NCBI GenBank assembly: GCA_023397675.1
Contig: JAEWTV010000007.1
Span: 1 to 5,255, forward strand
Length of the DNA: 5,255 bases
DNA from: Bacillota bacterium
Lineage (GTDB): Bacteria; Bacillota; Clostridia; Acetivibrionales; JANLFN01
Direction of reading: 5' to 3'
The notes below the pieces were generated by a model. It ran no database searches. It was not told the DNA's origin and worked only from the letters and a program-made list of their open reading frames with translations. Positions 1 to 5,255 of the stretch are shown here, in pieces (position 1 is the stretch's first letter; every line of letters starts with the position of its first letter). The position numbers and the translations under genes are program-made.

Positions 1-60
1 TTTTTTCTCAATAATATAGTTCGCCAGTTCAATAGCCCTCTCCTCAATATAGTCCTTCAA
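1..60 (-). CDS. spoIIID: SpoIIID sporulation transcriptional regulator, N-terminal fragment (cut by window edge)
   Basis: Reading the minus strand from a TTG at 60-58 gives 20 codons without a stop, beginning MKDYIEERAIELANYI. This matches the characteristic SpoIIID opening (M-x-D/E-Y-I-x-E-R, then a helix ending Y-I-hydrophobic-E) as I know it from Bacillus and Clostridium. The start is set by a near-ideal Shine-Dalgarno AGGGGGG at 73-67, six bases upstream; no ATG is available in this frame. The family is a small (about 80-95 aa) helix-turn-helix DNA-binding protein that activates and represses sigma-E-dependent genes in the mother cell during sporulation. The helix-turn-helix part lies outside the window. 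The gene is separated from its upstream neighbour by a hairpin and about 200 bp of AT-rich DNA, so it probably has its own promoter. The identity rests on only 20 residues but is backed by the SpoIIQ-like gene upstream. Confidence 0.83.
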   Translation of the reverse strand, partial: MKDYIEERAIELANYIIEKK

Positions 61-66
61 TTACGG

Positions 67-73
67 CCCCCCT
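67..73 (-). promoter_or_regulatory. Ribosome binding site of spoIIID that fixes the TTG start
   Basis: The minus strand reads AGGGGGG, six bases (CCGTAA) before the TTG at 60-58. This near-perfect anti-16S match at ideal spacing is the main reason for accepting a non-ATG start for a gene that is otherwise easy to miss at the window edge. Confidence 0.75.
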
Positions 74-146
74 CTACTTAATGTCATACATTCAACGAAG
101 TATAAACAACGATATATATATGTAAGTGATATGGTTTACTACAGTA

Positions 147-176
147 TATATATGCGGCTATGAGAGGGTATATGAA
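147..176 (-). promoter_or_regulatory. Possible sigma-E-type promoter upstream of spoIIID
   Basis: On the minus strand TTCATATA (176-169) is followed after 14 bases by CATATATA (154-147). This resembles the sigma-E pattern (-35 like KMATATT, 14-15 bp spacer, -10 like CATACAnT), and spoIIID is classically sigma-E dependent. The -10 has a T in place of the usual C and lacks the final T, and the surroundings are rich in TATATA runs, so chance matches are easy. It would give a leader of roughly 80 nt. This is inference only. Confidence 0.3.
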
Positions 177-192
177 TAAAGATGGGAAGCAC

Positions 193-241
193 AATAAAAG
201 GTGTTATCCTAAAATCATTATTGGTTTTAAGACAGCACCTT
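193..241 (-). terminator. Long hairpin downstream of the stalk/PsbP-like gene, probable terminator
   Basis: Positions 198-214 and 225-241 form a 17-position stem with 14 Watson-Crick pairs, one G-T wobble and two mismatches, around a 10-nt loop (215-224). It begins 33 bp after the stop codon of the 1042-275 gene. On the minus strand the stem is followed by a broken T tract (TTTTATT), which is weaker than the other two terminators in the window. It could also act partly as an mRNA 3'-end stabilising structure. It separates this gene from spoIIID. Confidence 0.6.
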
Positions 242-274
242 ACATTCTTTATATACTATTTGATTTTATCTATC

Positions 275-1042
275 CTACTTAAATGTAAATGATTTAAATA
301 AATTCTGTACTTCATGTAGAGATTCTTTAAAACCCGCCTCTGTACCACCGGAAGTGATTACATATAGCATATTGTTTTTTATGAAATAAGTAGAACTAAA
401 ACTCATTTTTGTTCCTCCAACGGCTGCTGTATATTCATGGCTAATTGCATCATTACCGCCTATCAATAATTCTTTTTTAGAAACAAAATTAACACCAGAA
501 AGTGACTCACTGATCTGTGAAACGGCACTTTTATCATAATCTTTCACATTGGTTTGGTTAGGAAGTTTTTCTACAGCAAGATTAACAGTATAGATATTTG
601 AAGGATCTGTACTGCTTGCGGTAAACGCAACAATTATGCCATTGCCAATACTTATCTTTTGCCATTCCTTTGGATATTCAAAGCTAAAACCATATTCTGA
701 ATTTGTATATACCTGATTATCTGTAGATACTGGTTTTGAAACAGAATCAGATTTACCGGGATTTATTGTAATTGTTCCATCACCCGACCCATCATAGCCC
801 ACCTCAGCACCTAATGCATCTGAAATTGCTCTTACAGGTAAATATGTTCTGTTATTGTAAACTATCGGATATATTCTGCTTCCATCAGATTCTACAGGCT
901 GAAGCCTATTTCCATCAACACTTATTGTAACACCACTGTTTAAATACGCTGTTACTTTTGTTAACTTCCCACCTGCATAAACACCAACCGAAAGTGACAT
1001 TACAGCTACTAAAATAAATGCTGCAACCAACTTTTTCTTCAT
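275..1042 (-). CDS. Secreted stalk-domain (copper amine oxidase N-terminal-like) protein with C-terminal PsbP-like domain
   Basis: This is a 255-residue predicted exported protein. Residues 1-23 form a signal peptide: MKKK, a hydrophobic core, then a V-Y-A cleavage site before GG. Residues about 34-93 match the 'stalk' or copper amine oxidase N-terminal-like domain, with the tell-tale TYLPVRAIS (66-74) followed by DALGAEVGYD. Residues about 95-110 are a polar linker. Residues about 111-255 open with YTNSEYGFSFEYPKEW, typical of PsbP-like/DUF1795-type lipid- or protein-binding folds of unknown function in Firmicutes. No enzyme active site is visible, and the copper amine oxidase name does not imply oxidase activity. 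The start at 1042 is preferred over an upstream ATG at 1075 because AGGGGG (1055-1050) lies seven bases before it and the signal peptide then begins cleanly with MKKK. Flanking terminators suggest a single-gene unit. The role is unknown, plausibly at the cell surface. Confidence 0.85.
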   Translation of the reverse strand: MKKKLVAAFILVAVMSLSVGVYAGGKLTKVTAYLNSGVTISVDGNRLQPVESDGSRIYPIVYNNRTYLPVRAISDALGAEVGYDGSGDGTITINPGKSDSVSKPVSTDNQVYTNSEYGFSFEYPKEWQKISIGNGIIVAFTASSTDPSNIYTVNLAVEKLPNQTNVKDYDKSAVSQISESLSGVNFVSKKELLIGGNDAISHEYTAAVGGTKMSFSSTYFIKNNMLYVITSGGTEAGFKESLHEVQNLFKSFTFK

Positions 1043-1067
1043 TTTTCTACCCCCTGAGTTTATAATA

Positions 1068-1111
1068 ATTACCATTAGTAATACGCAATTACATATTATG
1101 TATTAATATGT
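1068..1111. repeat. Nested AT-rich inverted repeats upstream of the stalk/PsbP-like gene
   Basis: ACATATTA (1091-1098) and TAATATGT (1104-1111) are a perfect 8-bp inverted repeat around 5 bases. TAATAC (1079-1084) pairs with GTATTA (1100-1105), and ATTAC (1068-1072) pairs with GTAAT (1078-1082). They lie in the only region that can hold the promoter of the 1042-275 gene, so an operator is possible. In DNA this AT-rich, short palindromes are also expected by chance. I could not identify a convincing -35/-10 pair here. Confidence 0.45.
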
Positions 1112-1143
1112 ATATATTATTACTCAAAGAATAGCTAGTCAAT

Positions 1144-1168
1144 AAAAAAGCAGGCATTTTATGCCTGC
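1144..1168 (-). terminator. Rho-independent terminator of the ppx-ppk1 operon
   Basis: GCAGGCAT (1150-1157) and ATGCCTGC (1161-1168) form a perfect 8-bp GC-containing stem with a 3-nt loop. On the minus strand six Ts (1149-1144) follow directly. It lies 18 bp past the ppk1 stop codon, which is textbook placement. Confidence 0.92.
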
Positions 1169-1186
1169 AGCCACTGTAATTAGGTA

Positions 1187-3349
1187 TTATTTTGATCCTG
1201 CCTTCAAATAGTTTACAAACCTACTGCAGGTATCAATTACATTTCCAAATATATTGATTTTCTTTTTATATTCCATCGTAACAAATTCATTAAAAATTTC
1301 ACTATCCTGCTGCAAAAAGTATTCCTGGCTGTTAATTACAAGATCCGGAGGCGTAACCCTTTTCAAATAACTCCCATCAGCCTTCAATTCCCTAGCCTTT
1401 TCATTATCGGATAACATAACAATCAGCATATTGTAAATCCTGTCAGATAGATACCGATCCAAAACAGGGCAGGCTATTTCAACACGTCTTTCGGTATTTC
1501 TTGTCATAAAATCAGCAGATGATATATAAATCTTTCTATCCTGGCCATCCCCGAAAGCAAAGATTCTCGAGTGCTCCAGAAATCGTCCGACAATGCTGAT
1601 AATTGAAATATTTTCAGTTGCATTTTCAACTCTTGGAAGGATGCAGCATATTCCGCGTACTATCATATCAATCTTAACACCAGAGTTAGAAGCTTCAGAC
1701 AGTTTATCTATGATTTCCTTGTCAGTTATTGAATTGATTTTAATAATTATTCTTCCTTCACTGCCCTTTTCAATTTCTCTGTTTATCATTGTAATCACTT
1801 TGCTTTTGAAACTGCTTGGGGCTACAAACAGATGCTTATACTCACCATTGAGATTCCCAAGATCCATATTCTTAAAGAAATTTGCTGCGTCTATCCCTAT
1901 CTCATCACTTGCAGTAATTAGTGCCAGATCGGTATACAGTTCGGCTGTTTTTTCATTATAATTTCCTGTCCCAATTTGAGTTATATATTTGAGTTTTCCA
2001 GCTTCCTTCTTTGTAATTAGGCATATCTTTGAGTGAACCTTATAACCTCCAAATCCGTATATAACCCTGCAGCCTGCCCTCTCAAGCCTGTTTGCCCATT
2101 CTATATTATTTTGCTCATCAAATCTTGCCCTCAGCTCCATCAAAACAGTTACTTCCTTACCGTTCTCAGCAGCCATTATAAGGCTTTCAGCCAGTTTTGA
2201 CTCCCTGGCTATCCGATATAGAGTAATTTTTATCGAAATAACGCTGCTGTCACTGGCAGCCTGCCTTACCAGGTCTAAAAACGGTTTTATGCTCTCATAT
2301 GGGTAGGAGAGAAGCAAATCCATTCTTTCTGCAACCTTAAGCATGCTTTCATTTTTAATAAGATAGTGCGGATGTTTGGGAACCATTTTGGAGTAGAAAA
2401 GTTTGGATTTAATACCTTCATCTATTTTCAAAGCTAAATCAAAGATGTACGACATATCTAACGGAGATTCACTGATAAATACCTGTTTTTCCTTTAAATT
2501 GAGTTTAGTACAGAAAAAACCTTTCAAATCCCTGTTTATTCTGCGCTGCACTTCAAGACGGACAGGTGCCAGCCTGTTTCGCTTCTTGAGTATTTCCTTC
2601 ATGTACTGCCTATAATCCACGTCTTCATCGACAAGACCTACTTCAGGGGCAATATCTGCATTTCTTGTTACACAGATAACTGTTTTTTCAGTTACATCAT
2701 AAATATCAAATATCTGTTCTGCATAATAGAGAATTATATCTTCAACCAGTATGTAACATACACTGTCTCCCGGCAGGAACACTACTCTGTTGAAATTGGA
2801 GTTTACAGGTATCAGCCCATAAAGGTCTTTACCCTTTTTACTCAGAATAGTAGCTATATAAAGCATTTTATTGGGAAGATGGGGGAAAGGGTGGTGAGTA
2901 TCTATTATTTGCGGTGATAATAGCGGCTGAAGCTCACTAATAAAGTATTTGTCGATAAATTTCCTGTCTGTCTGATCAAGTTTTTCAACAAAAGTCCTGC
3001 GAATTTCAAAATTCTCAAGACCTTTGGTAATAGTTCTAAATGTAGAATCTTTAAGTACATATAACGGCCTTACAGCATTAAAAATACTGTCCAGCTGTTC
3101 CTTTGCACTCATTCCGGATTTATTATCTACCGGCATACTATCAAATAAAGTCTGGTCATACAGACTTCCAACCCTTATCATAAAGAATTCATCAAGATTG
3201 CTGACAAATATTGATAAGAATTTTAACTGTTCGAACAAAGGATTGCTTTCTGATACAGCTTCCTCGAGAACACGCTGATTAAATTTGAGCCAGCTTAATT
3301 CCCTATTTACCGTATAGGTATTAATATTTTTATCAGAAGTCTTATTCAC
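1187..3349 (-). CDS. ppk1: Polyphosphate kinase 1
   Basis: PPK1 reversibly transfers the gamma phosphate of ATP to polyphosphate through a phosphohistidine, and is typically membrane-associated. This 720-aa protein is full length for the family. Visible landmarks are NRELSWLKFNQRVLEEA (from about 15, N domain), SNLDEFF (50-56, nucleotide-binding region), and LYRIA with Arg379 and ELRARFDEQNN with Arg409 (equivalents of E. coli metal-site Arg375 and Arg405). Others are YKVHSK with His439 (equivalent of autophosphorylated His435), GTGNYNEKTAELYTDL (460-475), GRFLEHSRIF with His593 (equivalent of His592), and SADFMTRNTERRVE (611-624). All key residues are present, so it should be active. The frame is open to an ATG at 3400, which has no ribosome binding site. 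The GTG at 3349 has AGGGG six bases upstream and overlaps the ppx stop by 8 nt, so it is the preferred start and suggests translational coupling. A terminator follows the gene. Confidence 0.96.
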   Translation of the reverse strand: MNKTSDKNINTYTVNRELSWLKFNQRVLEEAVSESNPLFEQLKFLSIFVSNLDEFFMIRVGSLYDQTLFDSMPVDNKSGMSAKEQLDSIFNAVRPLYVLKDSTFRTITKGLENFEIRRTFVEKLDQTDRKFIDKYFISELQPLLSPQIIDTHHPFPHLPNKMLYIATILSKKGKDLYGLIPVNSNFNRVVFLPGDSVCYILVEDIILYYAEQIFDIYDVTEKTVICVTRNADIAPEVGLVDEDVDYRQYMKEILKKRNRLAPVRLEVQRRINRDLKGFFCTKLNLKEKQVFISESPLDMSYIFDLALKIDEGIKSKLFYSKMVPKHPHYLIKNESMLKVAERMDLLLSYPYESIKPFLDLVRQAASDSSVISIKITLYRIARESKLAESLIMAAENGKEVTVLMELRARFDEQNNIEWANRLERAGCRVIYGFGGYKVHSKICLITKKEAGKLKYITQIGTGNYNEKTAELYTDLALITASDEIGIDAANFFKNMDLGNLNGEYKHLFVAPSSFKSKVITMINREIEKGSEGRIIIKINSITDKEIIDKLSEASNSGVKIDMIVRGICCILPRVENATENISIISIVGRFLEHSRIFAFGDGQDRKIYISSADFMTRNTERRVEIACPVLDRYLSDRIYNMLIVMLSDNEKARELKADGSYLKRVTPPDLVINSQEYFLQQDSEIFNEFVTMEYKKKINIFGNVIDTCSRFVNYLKAGSK

Positions 3350-4250
3350 ATTTTTCCCCTGCCAATACTTTTGAAATAAGATATCCTTCTCTGACGCCAT
3401 ACTTGCTTACAATAATTCTTTGCGCACCGGTGCTTTTGGTTATTTGTTTGAGAATTATCATACCTGGAATAATGGTATGGACTCTTTCTGGGACAATTTT
3501 AAGAAATGTTTTATAAAGTTTTTTACAACTATCCTTCGAATCTTTTATCATATTCTTTATATTGTCAGAGTTAATTTCAAAGGAACCATTATCGGTAAAC
3601 TCTCCGCATACCTTTTTAACTGCTCTGATTGTACCCCCTGCACCATAAATGCAGTCGACCGTTATATCTTTAAGCCATTCAACCTTATCAAGTTCTGTTT
3701 TTATAACAGACTTAATTTTTTTTCGTTCTTCCCTTGATGGCTGGAAACCTTCTATGTATTTAAGATATAAGTTCAGACAGCCTATAGGGAGACTTACTTC
3801 ATTAACTACATGTCCGCCTTCAAAATATAATAATTCTGTACTGCCTCCTCCTATATCAATAAACAGCCCCGTATTTATATCTTCAGTACCGTAGGTCGCG
3901 CCATAAAATCCAAATAGCGCTTCTTCGTCACCTGTCAGAACATCAGGCCTCAAACCAGTCTCTGTCTCTATCTTTTTTATAACATCTTCCGTATTAGCAA
4001 TATTTCTTAGTGACGCGGTAGCAAATATATTTAGCTTTTCTATATTGAAATCGCTGGCAAGTTCTTTAAATGAGTTTATGGTTTCACAAGCCTTATTGAT
4101 TCCTTTTTCAGACATAACACCTTCCTCTACATAACCAACAAGACCTGCAAAGCTTTTTTCGTTAAGCAGAAGTTTGAATGTCTTGTCTTCTGCCTTATAT
4201 ATTGATAACCTTATAGTGTTAGAGCCCAAATCTATTATTCCATAAAGCAT
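3342..4250 (-). CDS. ppx: Exopolyphosphatase, Ppx/GppA family (short form)
   Basis: Ppx/GppA enzymes have the ASKHA (actin-like) fold and hydrolyse terminal phosphates from polyphosphate; some act on the pppGpp 5' phosphate. The 302-residue product shows GIIDLGSNTIRLSIY (4-18, phosphate loop 1), FATASLRNIAN (76-86), LTGDEEALFGFYGA (105-118, which carries the putative catalytic Glu), and LFIDIGGGSTELL (129-141, phosphate loop 2). Further on are SLPIGCLNLY (153-162), GAGGTIRAV (203-211), and a C-terminal VSKYGVREGYL (281-291). It lacks the C-terminal helical/HD-like extension of the roughly 510-residue E. coli Ppx and so belongs to the short two-lobe form common in Gram-positives. The start is supported by GGAGG (4262-4258) seven bases upstream. 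It is first in an operon with ppk1, the reverse of the E. coli order, and overlaps it by 8 nt. Exopolyphosphatase is favoured over GppA because of this pairing, but sequence alone does not settle it. Confidence 0.93.
   Translation of the reverse strand: MLYGIIDLGSNTIRLSIYKAEDKTFKLLLNEKSFAGLVGYVEEGVMSEKGINKACETINSFKELASDFNIEKLNIFATASLRNIANTEDVIKKIETETGLRPDVLTGDEEALFGFYGATYGTEDINTGLFIDIGGGSTELLYFEGGHVVNEVSLPIGCLNLYLKYIEGFQPSREERKKIKSVIKTELDKVEWLKDITVDCIYGAGGTIRAVKKVCGEFTDNGSFEINSDNIKNMIKDSKDSCKKLYKTFLKIVPERVHTIIPGMIILKQITKSTGAQRIIVSKYGVREGYLISKVLAGEKCE
3347..3360 (-). promoter_or_regulatory. ppk1 ribosome binding site and GTG start overlapping the ppx stop
   Basis: The minus strand reads AGGGG (3360-3356), six bases, then GTG (3349-3347). 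The ppx stop TAA occupies 3344-3342, so the shared string is GTGAATAA. A ribosome terminating on ppx would sit directly over the ppk1 initiation site. This supports a 720-residue PPK1 rather than a 737-residue form starting at 3400. Confidence 0.75.
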
Positions 4251-4257
4251 AAATGTT

Positions 4258-4262
4258 CCTCC
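4258..4262 (-). promoter_or_regulatory. ppx ribosome binding site
   Basis: The minus strand reads GGAGG, seven bases before the ATG at 4250-4248. This is a strong Shine-Dalgarno sequence that confirms the ppx start. Confidence 0.8.
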
Positions 4263-4324
4263 GAAGATAACTTTAATGTGATTCCTTTTTCTCTTTAATT
4301 CTACTATTTATTCACATTACAAAT

Positions 4325-4363
4325 CTTTAAGAGGGGGTAAACTTCTTGTAAATTCACTGTTAA
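4325..4363 (-). promoter_or_regulatory. Candidate PhoP (Pho) box upstream of ppx-ppk1
   Basis: On the minus strand TTAACA (4363-4358), TTTACA (4352-4347), TTTACC (4341-4336) and a weaker TTAAAG (4330-4325) recur at exactly 11-bp intervals. This is the layout of the Bacillus PhoP binding site (TT-A/C/T-A-C/T-A repeats about one helical turn apart). A poor -10-like TAATGT follows at 4319-4314, where a PhoP-activated promoter could have it. Phosphate control would fit a polyphosphate operon. The motif is short and AT-rich, so chance is possible. The region must hold the operon promoter in any case, because a terminator lies just upstream at 4449-4417. Confidence 0.42.
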
Positions 4364-4416
4364 AACATTTAATAATCATCCTGTGGGCAACAACTAATGT
4401 TAAATTGTTCAAATAC

Positions 4417-4449
4417 AAAAAAGGAGCACAGCCAAAAGGCTGTGTCCCC
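4417..4449 (-). terminator. Rho-independent terminator of the SpoIIQ-like gene
   Basis: CACAGCC (4427-4433) and GGCTGTG (4438-4444) form a perfect 7-bp stem with a 4-nt loop. It is extended outwards by one mismatch, one wobble and two G-C pairs to 4423 and 4448. On the minus strand six Ts (4422-4417) follow. It begins 18 bp after the stop codon of the M23 gene and separates that gene from ppx-ppk1. Confidence 0.9.
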
Positions 4450-4467
4450 GTCTTACATATGTGTTGA

Positions 4468-5255
4468 TTATTTAATATTAGGTAAATATGTCATTGGACT
4501 TACAATCTTATCGTTCTTGCGTACTTCAAAGTGCAAGTGAGGCTGTTCTGAAACCTCAAAGTTTGCCGTATTTCCCACAGAACCTATCACATCACCCTGT
4601 TTTACCTTTTGATTAGGTACAACCATGGTTTCTGCAGAAAGGTTTGCATATACAGTCTTTATTCCGTTGGCATGCTGAATTATTACAATTGTGCCATAAC
4701 CGGGGTCACTTTTGATTTCATATACAACTCCATCTGCGGCAGCCTTTATCGGTGTACCTCTTTCAGCTCCCAAATCCACACCGCTGTGTGTTGTCCACTC
4801 TTCAAGAGTTTTTGAATAAACTAGCTTGTCCTCGGCATATTCAAATGTTATGCTGCCTGATACAGGTACTGCAAGCTTTACAACCTGGGATGAGGTATTT
4901 GATTTTCCAGGTGTAGTGCCTGAATTTTTATCCTGTGTTGAAGGAGTTGTTTTTGATGGCGCAGCCTTATCATTGGTTTTTGTCTGAGTAGTTGTAGATT
5001 TTGTACTTACTGATGACTGATCCGGCTTAGTTGACTTACCCACAGCACTCTTGTCGGAATTTTCCTGTGCCATCTTCTGCATATCTATATCCGGCGTGGT
5101 TGAATTGTGTGTTGTAACAAATACTGCAACAGTTCCCACTACAGCTATGCAGAGTATCAGTACTATATAGAATCCCTTTTTATCTAGAAATTCCATTATT
5201 CCTTTCTTAGAAAATTTCTTTTCTGGAAACAGCTTTTTCATATCCACATTTTCCA
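4468..5255 (-). CDS. spoIIQ: Membrane-anchored M23 metallopeptidase-family protein, SpoIIQ-like (5' end at or beyond window edge)
   Basis: Numbering from the GTG at 5247 (259 aa), residues 1-25 are a basic cytoplasmic tail and about 26-46 a single transmembrane helix. Residues about 47-121 are a Ser/Thr/Lys-rich linker and about 125-259 an M23 (LytM/lysostaphin-type) domain. The zinc ligands appear intact: His154 and Asp158 in HSGVD, and His239 in HLHFEV, with His237 beside it. The position of the further active-site His (the Y-x-H-L-S motif) reads YANLS, so Asn202 replaces it. Single-pass topology, M23 domain and a nearby spoIIID point to SpoIIQ, the forespore-membrane partner of SpoIIIAH needed for engulfment and channel formation; another M23 cell-wall protein is possible. 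No good ribosome binding site precedes the GTG at 5247 or the ATG at 5241. The frame stays open to the edge, where a partial xTG codon (5256-5254) before GAA-AAT-GTG-GAT could be the true ATG. Confidence 0.82.
   Translation of the reverse strand, partial: ENVDMKKLFPEKKFSKKGIMEFLDKKGFYIVLILCIAVVGTVAVFVTTHNSTTPDIDMQKMAQENSDKSAVGKSTKPDQSSVSTKSTTTQTKTNDKAAPSKTTPSTQDKNSGTTPGKSNTSSQVVKLAVPVSGSITFEYAEDKLVYSKTLEEWTTHSGVDLGAERGTPIKAAADGVVYEIKSDPGYGTIVIIQHANGIKTVYANLSAETMVVPNQKVKQGDVIGSVGNTANFEVSEQPHLHFEVRKNDKIVSPMTYLPNIK

Noticed and set aside
85..92. CATACATT on the plus strand, a perfect-looking sigma-E -10 element
   Set aside because: It points away from spoIIID, and the DNA 14-15 bp upstream (GC-rich around 64-70) has no -35 element. 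No plus-strand gene follows.
104..154. Repeated TATATATATG strings as a possible tandem repeat or regulatory element
   Set aside because: There are only two copies of a simple alternating TA run in AT-rich intergenic DNA, which is not distinguishable from low complexity.
1043..1075. Eleven-codon upstream extension of the stalk/PsbP-like protein from an ATG at 1075
   Set aside because: It would put 11 residues ahead of a classic MKKK signal peptide and would place the strong AGGGGG ribosome binding site inside the coding region.
3350..3400. ATG at 3400 as the ppk1 start
   Set aside because: No Shine-Dalgarno precedes it and it would overlap ppx by 59 nt. The GTG at 3349 has an ideal site and the usual family length.
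1593..3894. Several plus-strand open frames of 70-122 codons opposite ppk1 and ppx
   Set aside because: They lie entirely antisense to two genes with clear family motifs, have no convincing ribosome binding sites and show no recognisable domains. They are shadows of the coding strand.
4609..4815. Plus-strand 68-codon frame opposite the M23 gene
   Set aside because: It is antisense to the conserved peptidase domain, with cysteine- and tyrosine-rich low-quality sequence typical of a shadow frame.
1..5255. CRISPR array, insertion sequence, phage, toxin-antitoxin or defence system
   Set aside because: No spaced repeats, transposase, integrase or defence-type domains are visible. All genes fit ordinary chromosomal families.

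Overview
The window reads as chromosome from a low-GC, endospore-forming clostridial Firmicute, with the Ruminiclostridium/Clostridium group the best guess. The signs are AT-rich DNA, strong purine-rich ribosome binding sites, GTG and TTG starts, a 'stalk'-domain secreted protein of a kind common in that group, a SpoIIQ-like M23 protein, and the first codons of spoIIID. All five genes lie on the minus strand, so transcription runs from high to low coordinates.

Layout in the direction of transcription: (1) 5255-4468, a membrane-anchored M23 metallopeptidase-like protein resembling clostridial SpoIIQ. Its 5' end is at or just beyond the window edge, and an intrinsic terminator follows at 4449-4417. 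(2) 4416-4251, an intergenic region holding 11-bp-spaced TTAACA/TTTACA-like repeats that resemble a PhoP (Pho) box. (3) 4250-3342, ppx, a short Ppx/GppA phosphatase. (4) 3349-1187, ppk1, polyphosphate kinase. It most likely starts at a GTG that overlaps the ppx stop by 8 nt, and a strong terminator follows at 1168-1144. (5) 1143-1043, an AT-rich intergenic region with nested inverted repeats. (6) 1042-275, a secreted protein with a copper-amine-oxidase-like stalk domain and a PsbP-like domain, followed by a long hairpin at 241-198. (7) 197-61, an AT-rich upstream region with a possible sigma-E promoter. (8) 60-1, the N-terminus of SpoIIID, read from a TTG start with an excellent ribosome binding site and cut off by the window edge.

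Functionally, a polyphosphate synthesis/degradation operon (ppx-ppk1) and one secreted protein gene sit between two sporulation genes, spoIIQ-like and spoIIID. In other clostridia, such as C. difficile, those two are close neighbours. The terminators split the window into at least four transcription units, so physical closeness need not mean co-transcription. I see no mobile element, CRISPR array, tRNA or rRNA, and no convincing novel multi-gene system. The points most worth checking are the possible Pho box, the coupled ppx/ppk1 junction, the easily missed spoIIID start, and the Asn replacing one active-site His in the M23 protein.
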